A DNA stretch of 6,729 nucleotides from Streptomyces sp. NRRL WC-3618 (GTDB lineage: Bacteria; Actinomycetota; Actinomycetes; Streptomycetales; Streptomycetaceae), in assembly GCF_001280005.1 (NCBI RefSeq), contig NZ_LGDW01000132.1, forward strand, positions 1 to 6,729, written 5' to 3'. Positions 1 to 6,729 of this stretch are shown here, one piece after another (position 1 is the first letter of the stretch; every line of letters starts with the position of its first letter). Under the pieces are notes generated by a model that saw only the letters and a program-made list of their open reading frames with translations, had not been told where the DNA came from and ran no database searches. Both the position numbers and the translations under genes were made by a program.

Positions 1-64
1 TGAGATCGCCTCGCGCCATGACTGACGGCTTATCAAGACCGAGCCCACACGCGCAGGCGATCTA

Positions 65-89
65 CCGAACTCCAGATCCGAACTCCAGA
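65..89. repeat. Two 12-bp direct repeats, CCGAACTCCAGA, one base apart
   Basis: CCGAACTCCAGA occurs at 65-76 and again, identical, at 78-89, with a single T between (13-bp period). The repeat is directly visible. Whether it is a binding site (iterons or an activator site) or a small slippage duplication cannot be told from sequence alone. Confidence 0.6.
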
Positions 90-119
90 CAGGACCTAGG
101 GGCCCCGAACCACGCGTGT

Positions 120-133
120 ACTCCCCGGGGAGT
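120..133. promoter_or_regulatory. Perfect 14-bp palindrome ACTCCCCGGGGAGT
   Basis: Bases 120-133 read ACTCCCC-GGGGAGT, identical on both strands with no spacer. The symmetry breaks at 119 and 134. It lies about 260 bp before the sialidase start, in a stretch (95-133) with three other perfect short palindromes. It could be an operator for a dimeric regulator. It is not a terminator, because there is no loop and no T-run. GC-rich DNA makes such palindromes commoner by chance. Confidence 0.35.
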
Positions 134-299
134 GAGGCTCGTGCTCGGGCTGTGGGTCGGGGCGCTCGCCCTCGTGGGTGGGGCCGTTCGCGGCGGAGCT
201 CTCCGAGGTGCGGCACGGACGCGGGACGGGTCGTCACCCCGCGCGGCGTGCAGCGGGCGGTGGCCACCCGGGTACGTATGTTCCGTACGCGCCACGAGT

Positions 300-316
300 G
301 CTGACGGTCCGTCAGC
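300..316. promoter_or_regulatory. 17-bp dyad, candidate operator of the sialidase gene
   Basis: The sequence GCTGACGG-T-CCGTCAGC is a perfect inverted repeat of 8-bp arms around one base, ending 77 bp before the chosen sialidase start. The size and position fit an operator for a dimeric repressor such as a GntR-, TetR- or LacI-family protein. A further copy of the half-site CTGACGG sits at 22-28. It does not match the DasR consensus that I know. The regulator is not in the window, so assignment to sialidase control is inference from position. Confidence 0.45.
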
Positions 317-393
317 GGAGTTACTGTCGCCTCCTGTCGCCGTCGTACCGGCACCCCACGCACCGGCTCGACTCCACTGCGCGAAGGAGAGCG

Positions 394-1617
394 ATGACCC
401 CCCTGAGCCGTACCCTGCTCGCCGTGACCACCGGCGCGGCCCTGATCACCGGCACCGGAATCGGCGCCGGCCTCACCGCGACGACGGCCCAGGCGGCCAC
501 CCGCGCCTCCTGCACCTCCTCCGTCCCCTACCTCGCGGGCCAGGGCGGCTACGACACCTACCGCATCCCCGCCACCGTCACGACCGGCAAGGGCACCCTC
601 CTGGCCTTCGCCGAGGGCAGGCGCAACAGCGCCGGTGACAGCGGCAACATCGACGTGGTCCTGCGCCGCTCCACGGACGGCGGCTGCACCTGGGGACCCC
701 TGTCGGTGGTCGCGGCCGGGGACGGCGACACCCGGGGCAATCCGGCGCCGGTGGTCGACGGGCGGACGGGCCGCATCGTCCTGGTGACGTCGTACAACGA
801 CGGCGCGGTGACCGAGGCCCAGATCATGCGCGGCGAGGCGACACCGGAACAGAGCCGCAGGGTCTTCGTCCAGACGAGCTCCGCCGCGAGCGACGGCCGC
901 GGCTTCACGGCCCCGCGCGACATCACGGCCCAGGTGAAACCGCCCAACTGGCGCTGGTACGCGACAGGCCCAGGACACGCCGTCTACCTGTCGGAGGGGC
1001 CGCACGCGGGCAGGATCGTGATCCCGTCCAACCACTCGGCGGCCCCGCCGGCGGGTTCGTCCGACACCGGCCAGGAGTCCAGGTACTACGGCGGCCACGC
1101 GATCTACAGCGACAACGGCGGCGGCACCTGGCACCTGGGCTTCGTCGACGACTCGTACGACGGCGTCGAGAACGCCAACGAGACGAGCGCCGCGCAACTC
1201 CCGGACGGCAGGCTTTACTTCTCGTCCAGGGACCAGAACGGCTCGATGCCGGGGAACCGGTTGGACTCGTACTCGAGCGACGGCGCACAGTCCCTGGACC
1301 GCCCATACGCCGTCCAGCCGACGCTGAACGACGTACCGATCGTGCAGGGGAGCGTGCTCCAACTGCGCGACGGTTCGGACGCGTTGCTGTTCTCGGGGCC
1401 CTCGGAACCCACGGCGCGCCGGTCGATGGCGATCTGGCGGAGCGGGGACGCGGGGGAGACGTTCGAGAAGGTACTGACGCTGTCGAACCGGAAGGCGGCC
1501 TACTCGGATCTGGTGCGGGTGGACCCGCAGGTGGTGGGGGTGTTGTACGAGACGGGGGACGCGGGGACCTATGAGTCGATCGAGTTCCGGCGGGTGCCGG
1601 TGGGTGAGGTGGGCTGA
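394..1617 (+). CDS. Secreted exo-alpha-sialidase (neuraminidase), GH33 type
   Basis: This enzyme removes terminal sialic acids from glycoconjugates outside the cell. The 407-residue product begins with a Sec signal peptide (hydrophobic core about residues 7-29, likely cut after AQA at 32-34). The catalytic beta-propeller shows the FRIP-equivalent YRIP (56-59) carrying the first triad Arg57. Asp82 is the likely acid/base, Glu263 and Arg279 follow in NANE...SSR, the third Arg is 342 or 343, and Tyr370 in AYSDL is the nucleophile. Three Asp-box motifs are visible: S93-W100 (STDGGCTW), S239-W246 (with Asn for Asp) and S350-F357. The Glu-Arg and Arg-Tyr spacings agree with those I remember for the Micromonospora viridifaciens enzyme. 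There is no carbohydrate-binding domain, so this is the short, catalytic-domain-only form. The start at 394 is chosen because AGGAG (385-389) precedes it and a signal peptide follows; the frame is open back to 178 without coding features. RASC before Cys40 is not a lipobox, so a free secreted enzyme is expected; Cys40 and Cys98 could pair. The gene converges on the next one with a 15-nt gap. Confidence 0.93.
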   Translation: MTPLSRTLLAVTTGAALITGTGIGAGLTATTAQAATRASCTSSVPYLAGQGGYDTYRIPATVTTGKGTLLAFAEGRRNSAGDSGNIDVVLRRSTDGGCTWGPLSVVAAGDGDTRGNPAPVVDGRTGRIVLVTSYNDGAVTEAQIMRGEATPEQSRRVFVQTSSAASDGRGFTAPRDITAQVKPPNWRWYATGPGHAVYLSEGPHAGRIVIPSNHSAAPPAGSSDTGQESRYYGGHAIYSDNGGGTWHLGFVDDSYDGVENANETSAAQLPDGRLYFSSRDQNGSMPGNRLDSYSSDGAQSLDRPYAVQPTLNDVPIVQGSVLQLRDGSDALLFSGPSEPTARRSMAIWRSGDAGETFEKVLTLSNRKAAYSDLVRVDPQVVGVLYETGDAGTYESIEFRRVPVGEVG

Positions 1618-1632
1618 CGGGCGGGGTTCGGA

Positions 1633-2694
1633 TCAGGCGGAGGAGACACGCGTCTCGGCAGCGGATACGACCTCCTGGCGCTGCCGGTGGCGCCGTTCGT
1701 ACTCCCGCACCTGACGGGCCACGCCGGTGGGAGCGTCCCCCAGGCTGGCGATGATGTCGTCCGCGTCCAGGGCGTCGTATCCGGTCCAGGGCGTGGCTTC
1801 GTGCAGCTCCTCGATGGCCTTCAGGACCCTTTTGCGGTTGGCGTGGGTGCGTTCGTAGCCCTGGATCACGGTCAGATCCAGCTGGGACAGCGTGCGCAGC
1901 CGCCTGGTGATCTGTTCCGTGCTGAGCTGGCTGAACCCCGGGATCGGCAGGTCCTCCTCCCGCCGGACCGCCCCCAGGACCTCCTCGGCCACGGCGCCGG
2001 GCACGGGCGTCTTCCGCCTCGCCTCCTCGGCCGCGCTCAGGGTCCGCTGCACACCGTGCCGGGCGACGTCGCGCGCCCGGTCGAAAGTGGCCTGAATCGT
2101 CTGTGCCGCGGCGTCGGACAGACCACCGCCCTGGCCTTCGCGCGAGGCGGAGCCGTTCGTGGCTGTCGCCACGGCTCGGGCGTGTTCGGTGAGGCTGTTC
2201 TCCAGTTCCTGCAGCAGTTCCTCGTCCTGCCGGCGCAGCGAACCGAGCAGGTCGGCGGTGAGCTGGTCGTCCGCCTGTTCGGCGACAACCTCGCCGGCCC
2301 GGCAGGCTGCCAGCGCCCGCGCCGCAGCCGCGTACTCGTCTTCCGTGTTCCTCAGCAGCTGGCGGGGACCGGCTGGGCCCCCGCCGGGCAGGATGGCCCT
2401 GCCGATCACGGACGCGAAGGTCAGCGGCAGCATCGCCGTGCGCGCCACGCCCCGCGAGACGGAGCGTGTCACGCTCGCCGCTGTGTCCATCACGCCCCGG
2501 GGGTGCAGGGCACGCTCCTGGCGTTTGATGCGCTGGACGCTGCTCCGGATCTCCTCGGCTCGGCGTTCGAGCAGCTGCCGGTGCGCCCCCGGCGGCGTGA
2601 CCGTGGCATCCGCCCGGAACCGGTCGAGGACTGCGGCATGAGCATGGCGCGCGTCCTCCAGCACCGGTACGAGTTCCTCCGTCATCACTGCCAT
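1633..2694 (-). CDS. Helical protein: degraded ferritin-like bundle plus two tandem C-terminal helical modules
   Basis: The product has 353 residues, no signal peptide and no clear membrane segment, and its biochemical role is unknown. The N-terminal part (about 5-175) has four predicted amphipathic helices (8-27, 38-60, 111-134, 141-172) in the order of a ferritin-like (DUF892-type) bundle. The ExxH metal ligands expected in helices 2 and 4 are not seen, so metal binding is doubtful. A low-complexity linker with GQGGG (187-191) follows, then a helix around 195-226. The C-terminus holds two copies of a module, 251-297 and 303-350, which align without gaps at an offset of 52. Shared positions are G253/G305, L257/L309, I262/I314, L266/L318, YER (280-282/332-334), H284/H336, R287/R339, V290/V342, A293/A345 and E295/E347. 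Similar Y-E-x-x-H-x-x-R tails occur, as I recall, in several actinobacterial proteins. The start at 2694 follows AGGAG (2704-2700) with 5-nt spacing; the frame stays open to 2916 without coding character. An alternative start is Met4 at 2685. The gene is probably monocistronic and faces the sialidase gene end to end. Confidence 0.75.
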   Translation of the reverse strand: MAVMTEELVPVLEDARHAHAAVLDRFRADATVTPPGAHRQLLERRAEEIRSSVQRIKRQERALHPRGVMDTAASVTRSVSRGVARTAMLPLTFASVIGRAILPGGGPAGPRQLLRNTEDEYAAAARALAACRAGEVVAEQADDQLTADLLGSLRRQDEELLQELENSLTEHARAVATATNGSASREGQGGGLSDAAAQTIQATFDRARDVARHGVQRTLSAAEEARRKTPVPGAVAEEVLGAVRREEDLPIPGFSQLSTEQITRRLRTLSQLDLTVIQGYERTHANRKRVLKAIEELHEATPWTGYDALDADDIIASLGDAPTGVARQVREYERRHRQRQEVVSAAETRVSSA

Positions 2695-3066
2695 GAAGGC
2701 TCCTGAGTCACGAATGGGGTGGCGGTTCGCCACACGCGGACCAGCGGCTGCACCCCGCGGCCCTGCCACGACCGGGCAACCGGAACCCAGCCTGCGGGAC
2801 ACCCGGCAAGATCGCCCGCGCTCGGCAGGGGGAAATCGGGCGGAATCGCCGGGCCGGCGCGGCGAGTACCGGCCTGGACCCGCGCTGCCGTGTTGGTCCG
2901 TCCGGGTGAAGGCCACACAGGGGTACGGCGCGGACCCGATATGCGGACGTCGTCGGGTGGCACGGTTGCCGATGCCCGATTCCCGGAGTGGCGCAGCGGC
3001 GCAGTGGGCCGTCTCGCTGATCGTCTTCGGACCAGGCCACGACCATCACGACCATACGGAGGAACG
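2695..3066. other. Intergenic region between divergent genes; no recognisable gene
   Basis: All frames here give arginine- and proline-rich translations without domains, and none has a good start signal for a product confined to this stretch. The region must hold the promoter of the minus-strand helical protein and that of the small plus-strand ORF at 3067. I see no clear sigma-70 pair, HAIR, CIRCE or SigR-type element. A tandem 9-bp repeat lies at its right end (3038-3055). Confidence 0.55.
3038..3055. repeat. Tandem 9-bp repeat CACGACCAT x2 next to an RBS
   Basis: CACGACCAT occurs at 3038-3046 and 3047-3055, directly abutting, just before the GGAGG (3058-3062) that serves the GTG at 3067. 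The repeat lies in the presumed leader or promoter of the small ORF. It may be a slippage duplication or a paired binding site. Confidence 0.5.
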
Positions 3067-3315
3067 GTGCCCGAGCAGACGCACCCGTTGACCTGGACCG
3101 AGGACCGGCCCTCTGACGTCGGCGGGAGCGGGAGAGGTGTTCCCGGGGCCCGTGCGTCGGTGGAGGACGACTACGCGCCGGGCGCTGTGGGTGACGTCAC
3201 CACCATGGCGCTGTACGGGCTGGTCTTCGCCTCGGTGGCCGCCGGAGGGCGTCCACGTCCGCGTCAGCAGGAGGGCACCGACGTGACCGTTCCTGGTACT
3301 CCAGCAGCACTTTGA
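3067..3315 (+). CDS. Small hypothetical protein, 82 aa, unrecognised
   Basis: This small ORF is proposed from its start signal: GGAGG at 3058-3062, four bases, then GTG at 3067. The first sixty or so codons mostly end in G or C, as in the neighbours; the last fifteen or so do not. The product is acidic at first (WTEDRPSD, SVEDDY) and has a short hydrophobic stretch MALYGLVFASVAAG at about residues 47-60, which could be a weak membrane segment. The tail is Arg/Pro- and Thr-rich. I recognise no family. The change in codon use near the end suggests either a frameshifted 3' end of a once longer gene or a chance ORF. It converges on grpE, with 21 bases between the two stops. The frame is open back to 2719, but that extension lacks coding features. 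Confidence 0.4.
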   Translation: MPEQTHPLTWTEDRPSDVGGSGRGVPGARASVEDDYAPGAVGDVTTMALYGLVFASVAAGGRPRPRQQEGTDVTVPGTPAAL

Positions 3316-3336
3316 CGTTTTCCCGGACGGTGGCCG

Positions 3337-3914
3337 TCACCTGGCCGGTGGTTGGGCGATTTCCGCCTGCGCGGGCCGCAGAAGCTGGTCGCCGACCAGG
3401 TAGCCGGGGCGCAGGACCGTGGTGAGGGTGGGCTGTTCCGCGTGGTCGGAGAAGGTGCAGGAAACGGCCTCGTGCACGGCGGGGTCGAAGGGGTCGCCCG
3501 CCGTGCCGAAGGACCGCAGTCCCAGCGCCGCGAGTTCCGTTTCCAGTATCTCGGCGACGCGCTGGAAGCCGCCGGTGACTTCTCCGTGCCTGCGGGCCTG
3601 GTCGATGGCGTCGAGGACGGGCAGGAAGCGGGTCAGCACGTTGGCCACGGCTATCTCACCGACCGCACGACGGTCGCGGCGGGCCCGCCTGCGGTAGTTG
3701 TCGTACTCGGACTTCACGCGCCGCAGGTCCGCCGCGCATTCGCGCAGGCGCACCCGCAGTACGGCCGCCTCGCCGGAGTCCGCCTGTGCCTGCGGGGCGG
3801 GCTCGATGTCGCCGCGGCGGCGGGGCTCCAGGCTGGTGCCTGGATTCCGCCGCCGGTTGTCGCCGATGAGCGACAGCGAGTGCTCGCCGGGCCGTCGGGT
3901 GCCGCTCGGGCGGG

Positions 3915-3918
<4 letters not shown>
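3337..3918 (-). CDS. grpE: GrpE, nucleotide exchange factor of DnaK (second copy likely)
   Basis: GrpE releases ADP from DnaK and so resets the Hsp70 folding cycle in the cytoplasm. The 193-residue product is close to the family's usual length (E. coli 197). Residues 1-50 are a basic, poorly ordered tail. The long dimerising helix runs from about 51 to 85 (with [14 protein letters not shown] at 70-83), followed by the helical part with [15 protein letters not shown] (94-108). The C-terminal beta domain carries the family signature from FDP (144-146) through HEAV (149-152) to LRPGY (169-173) and LLRPA (179-183). Its ATG overlaps the dnaK stop as ATGA, and AGGAGGG (3931-3925) lies 6 nt before it inside the dnaK 3' end, so translation is likely coupled. 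No dnaJ or hspR follows, unlike the usual actinobacterial order, and no clear terminator is visible past the stop. Confidence 0.93.
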
Positions 3919-5789
<1,871 letters not shown>

Positions 5790-5800
5790 GGTTCCTCTCC

Positions 5801-6240
5801 TCATATCGTCTCCGCGGCGGGCCACTCTCGCAGCGTCCAGGTCACTTCCCGGCTGCTGCCGCACCTCACCTCCGGTTCGTCGGTGCCCTCGATGACCACC
5901 TCGTAGCGCTCCCGGCCGACGCTGCCGAAGGCGCCGTAGGTGTTGACCAGGTGCAGCGGGGTGAAGGAGGCGTTCATCAGCCGGCGGCGGGAGAGCAGTT
6001 TCCGGGCGGGTCGGTAGCTCAGCACCGCCACCAGCACGGTGGCCGCCAGTACCACGCCCTCGTACCAGGTCGGCGTGGCCGCGAACCGCGGCGGGGCGGG
6101 TAGGCCCAGCGCGTCGGTGGTGGCCGAGCCGCCGACGACGGGCAGCGCCAGCACGATCGCCAGCCGGTTCAGCCACGCGAGGTTCCCGGACGCCACCAGC
6201 CCAGCTGGGTCACGATCACGAACCCGGCAGCCGCGCTCGC
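5801..6240 (-). pseudogene. Remnant of a lipase maturation factor (LMF) family membrane protein
   Basis: The readable frame from a GTG at 6196 encodes 131 residues resembling an internal part of LMF-family proteins: GNLAWLN (4-10), membrane-like segments about 11-25 and 46-61, and the hallmark [10 protein letters not shown] (83-92) then [11 protein letters not shown] (95-105). Three lesions are visible. The N-terminal membrane domain is missing. Just upstream the family sequence continues in another frame ([10 protein letters not shown], 6228-6199), which needs one base restored near 6200-6201 to read VTQLG-LVASGN. After EGTDEP the expected C-terminal half is absent, and about 25 unrelated residues lead to a TGA at 5803-5801. 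Family members are usually several hundred residues, so this is probably not functional. The stop lies 11 nt before dnaK and overlaps an ATG as ATGA. Recognition of the family is from memory of its motifs. Confidence 0.72.
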
Positions 6241-6265
6241 CGCTGCGGACTGTGACTTGGCTTCC

Positions 6266-6294
6266 TTGCCGCTAGGTGACACATATTTTATGAT
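6266..6294 (+). promoter_or_regulatory. Candidate sigma-70-like promoter in an AT-rich patch
   Basis: TTGCCG (6266-6271) and TATGAT (6289-6294, one mismatch to TATAAT) are 17 bp apart on the plus strand, and the patch 6281-6310 is strikingly AT-rich for this window. Transcription would start near 6301 and run antisense to the DUF5133 gene; no convincing plus-strand gene follows. On the minus strand the same patch offers TTGATA (6308-6303) with TATGTG (6285-6280), also 17 bp apart but a poor -10. That pair could feed the LMF remnant and dnaK. The dyad TGATA-N7-TATCA (6291-6307) lies over both. Confidence 0.35.
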
Positions 6295-6341
6295 ATGGAC
6301 GCTATCAACAGCTATGGCCAACGTTGCAGTGGTACCTGTGC

Positions 6342-6362
6342 GGGACCGTCGAAGGGGGTCCC
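6342..6362 (-). terminator. Weak hairpin after the DUF5133 gene
   Basis: GGGACC (6342-6347) and GGTCCC (6357-6362) can pair as a 6-bp stem around a 9-base loop, 20 nt past the stop of the minus-strand gene. There is no T-run on either side, so at best it is a weak or factor-assisted terminator. It could instead be a chance stem. Confidence 0.25.
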
Positions 6363-6381
6363 ATGCGCGACCACGCGGGGT

Positions 6382-6603
6382 TCAATGGCGCATCGGCTGT
6401 TGCCGTGCCATGGCATCGCTCAGCTGGCCACGGGCGACGAACAACGCCGCGTCCAACTGGTGGGTGCCCGTGACCACGCACAGCGTGTACGTCGTGTCCT
6501 CGAGCTCGCGGACGGTCTCCGCGTTGCCGCCGGACGCCGTGCGCCGCCGGAGCGTCTCACACCGCTCTACCAGCTCCCGCAGGAGCGAAGGGTGCGCCAT
6601 CAC
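6382..6603 (-). CDS. DUF5133-type small actinobacterial protein
   Basis: The product is 73 residues of unknown function. It matches what I recall of the Streptomyces DUF5133 family: an MAHP-x-LLRELVER opening (2-12), a central variable part, then the conserved DTTYTLCVVTGTHQLDAAL (38-56) and a last helix ending QLSDAM. It is soluble and mostly helical, with no signal peptide or membrane segment. Two Cys (C14 and C44) are present. The start is placed at GTG 6603 because family members often begin with one residue before MAHP and GGGAGG (6619-6614) lies 10 nt upstream. ATG 6600 is nearly as likely. The frame also reaches an ATG at 6654, but no RBS precedes it. Codon use is typical of the window. 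It is separated from the LMF remnant and dnaK by about 140 nt including an AT-rich patch, so it is probably a separate transcript. Confidence 0.78.
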   Translation of the reverse strand: MMAHPSLLRELVERCETLRRRTASGGNAETVRELEDTTYTLCVVTGTHQLDAALFVARGQLSDAMARQQPMRH

Positions 6604-6729
6604 CGCGCCGCCACCTCCCGTCCTTACTCCATCGGAACGATGCTCCTCACCCATATGGTCGCGGCCGCGATTGCTCGCCGCATCTCGGAGTCGAACACCG
6701 CCACCGCCGACGGGCCCCTACAACAGCCC

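Larger units (their letters stand above)
1..393. other. Upstream region of the sialidase gene; no convincing gene
   Basis: No frame here has recognisable protein features or a ribosome binding site followed by a plausible product. The plus frame that is open from 178 into the sialidase is a non-coding extension of that gene. The region does hold several short symmetric elements: CCTAGG (95-100), GGGGCCCC (99-106), CACGCGTG (111-118), a 14-bp palindrome (120-133), a GC-only 6-bp stem at 220-225/238-243, GTACG-N7-CGTAC (272-288) and a 17-bp dyad (300-316). There is also CTGTCGCC repeated with a 10-bp period at 324-331 and 334-341. I could not place a convincing -35/-10 pair. The region is best read as promoter and operator DNA of the sialidase gene, possibly with the end of an unseen upstream gene. 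Confidence 0.6.

Noticed and set aside
178..393. Extension of the sialidase reading frame 72 codons upstream
   Set aside because: The extension is Arg/His/Pro-rich without domain features, contains the palindromes, and would bury the signal peptide; the RBS-backed ATG at 394 starts a normal Sec signal.
508..516. Lipobox reading of RASC at sialidase Cys40
   Set aside because: Position -3 is Arg instead of a branched hydrophobic residue, and an AQA signal-peptidase I site precedes it.
1687..2706. Long plus-strand ORF antisense to the helical protein
   Set aside because: It is an antisense shadow: its translation is low-complexity and has no start signal, while the minus strand shows a duplicated module and an RBS.
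2695..2916. N-terminal extension of the helical protein to 2916
   Set aside because: The extra 74 residues are Arg/Pro/Gly-rich, and the strong RBS (2704-2700) lies inside them at the ATG chosen.
5790..6176. DnaK start extended to 6176
   Set aside because: The extension is out of frame with the LMF remnant and low-complexity; DnaK proteins begin [10 protein letters not shown] and the RBS fits 5789.
5790..6380. HAIR (CTTGAGT-N7-ACTCAAG) or CIRCE element upstream of dnaK
   Set aside because: Looked for on both strands and not seen; CTTGAG strings occur only inside the dnaK gene and without a partner arm.
6363..6473. 36-codon plus-strand ORF behind GGGGG and an ATG
   Set aside because: It is antisense to DUF5133 codons, with Arg/Pro-rich low-complexity content and no conservation signal that I can see.
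6295..6729. Plus-strand frame from ATG 6295 open to the window end (145 codons)
   Set aside because: Over 6382-6603 it is the exact codon mirror of the DUF5133 gene. There is no RBS, and the ATG abuts the -10 of the only promoter. The tail from ATG 6655 has good codon use but only 25 codons are visible, too few to call.

Overview
The window is visibly very GC-rich, with G or C at most third codon positions, strong AGGAGG-type ribosome binding sites and several actinobacterial protein families. It reads as chromosomal (or linear-plasmid) DNA of a Streptomyces or close relative. No rRNA, tRNA, CRISPR array, transposase or integrase was seen. All statements come from reading the sequence; no database search was run.

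Layout from left to right. Bases 1-393 are a non-coding upstream region unusually rich in small dyads and direct repeats. It leads into a secreted GH33-type sialidase (394-1617, +) in which the full set of catalytic residues can be found. Convergent to it, 15 nt away, is a 353-residue minus-strand protein (1633-2694) built of long helices. It looks like a degraded ferritin-like bundle followed by two ungapped copies of a 52-residue helical module. A roughly 370-nt gap without recognisable coding (2695-3066) separates it from a small plus-strand ORF with a strong RBS (3067-3315, 82 aa, unknown). Then comes a minus-strand chaperone pair: a DnaK (3915-5789) whose stop overlaps the start of GrpE (3337-3918) as ATGA. 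Directly upstream of dnaK is a broken fragment of a lipase maturation factor (LMF) family gene (about 5801-6240), truncated at both ends and frameshifted. Next is a short AT-rich patch with a good sigma-70-like promoter on the plus strand (6266-6294), and then a DUF5133-type small actinobacterial protein (6382-6603, -).

How the genes fit together. The dnaK-grpE pair is the functional core. The protein is a complete Hsp70 and GrpE is its nucleotide exchange factor, translationally coupled to it. There is no dnaJ or hspR behind it and no recognisable HAIR or CIRCE operator ahead of it, so this is most likely an accessory (second) chaperone locus rather than the housekeeping dnaK-grpE-dnaJ-hspR operon. 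The LMF remnant next to dnaK suggests a recombination edge. The sialidase is probably an independent, regulated transcription unit for scavenging sialic acid. The most distinctive unexplained items are the tandem-module helical protein, the dyads before the sialidase, and the stand-alone dnaK-grpE locus with its broken neighbour.
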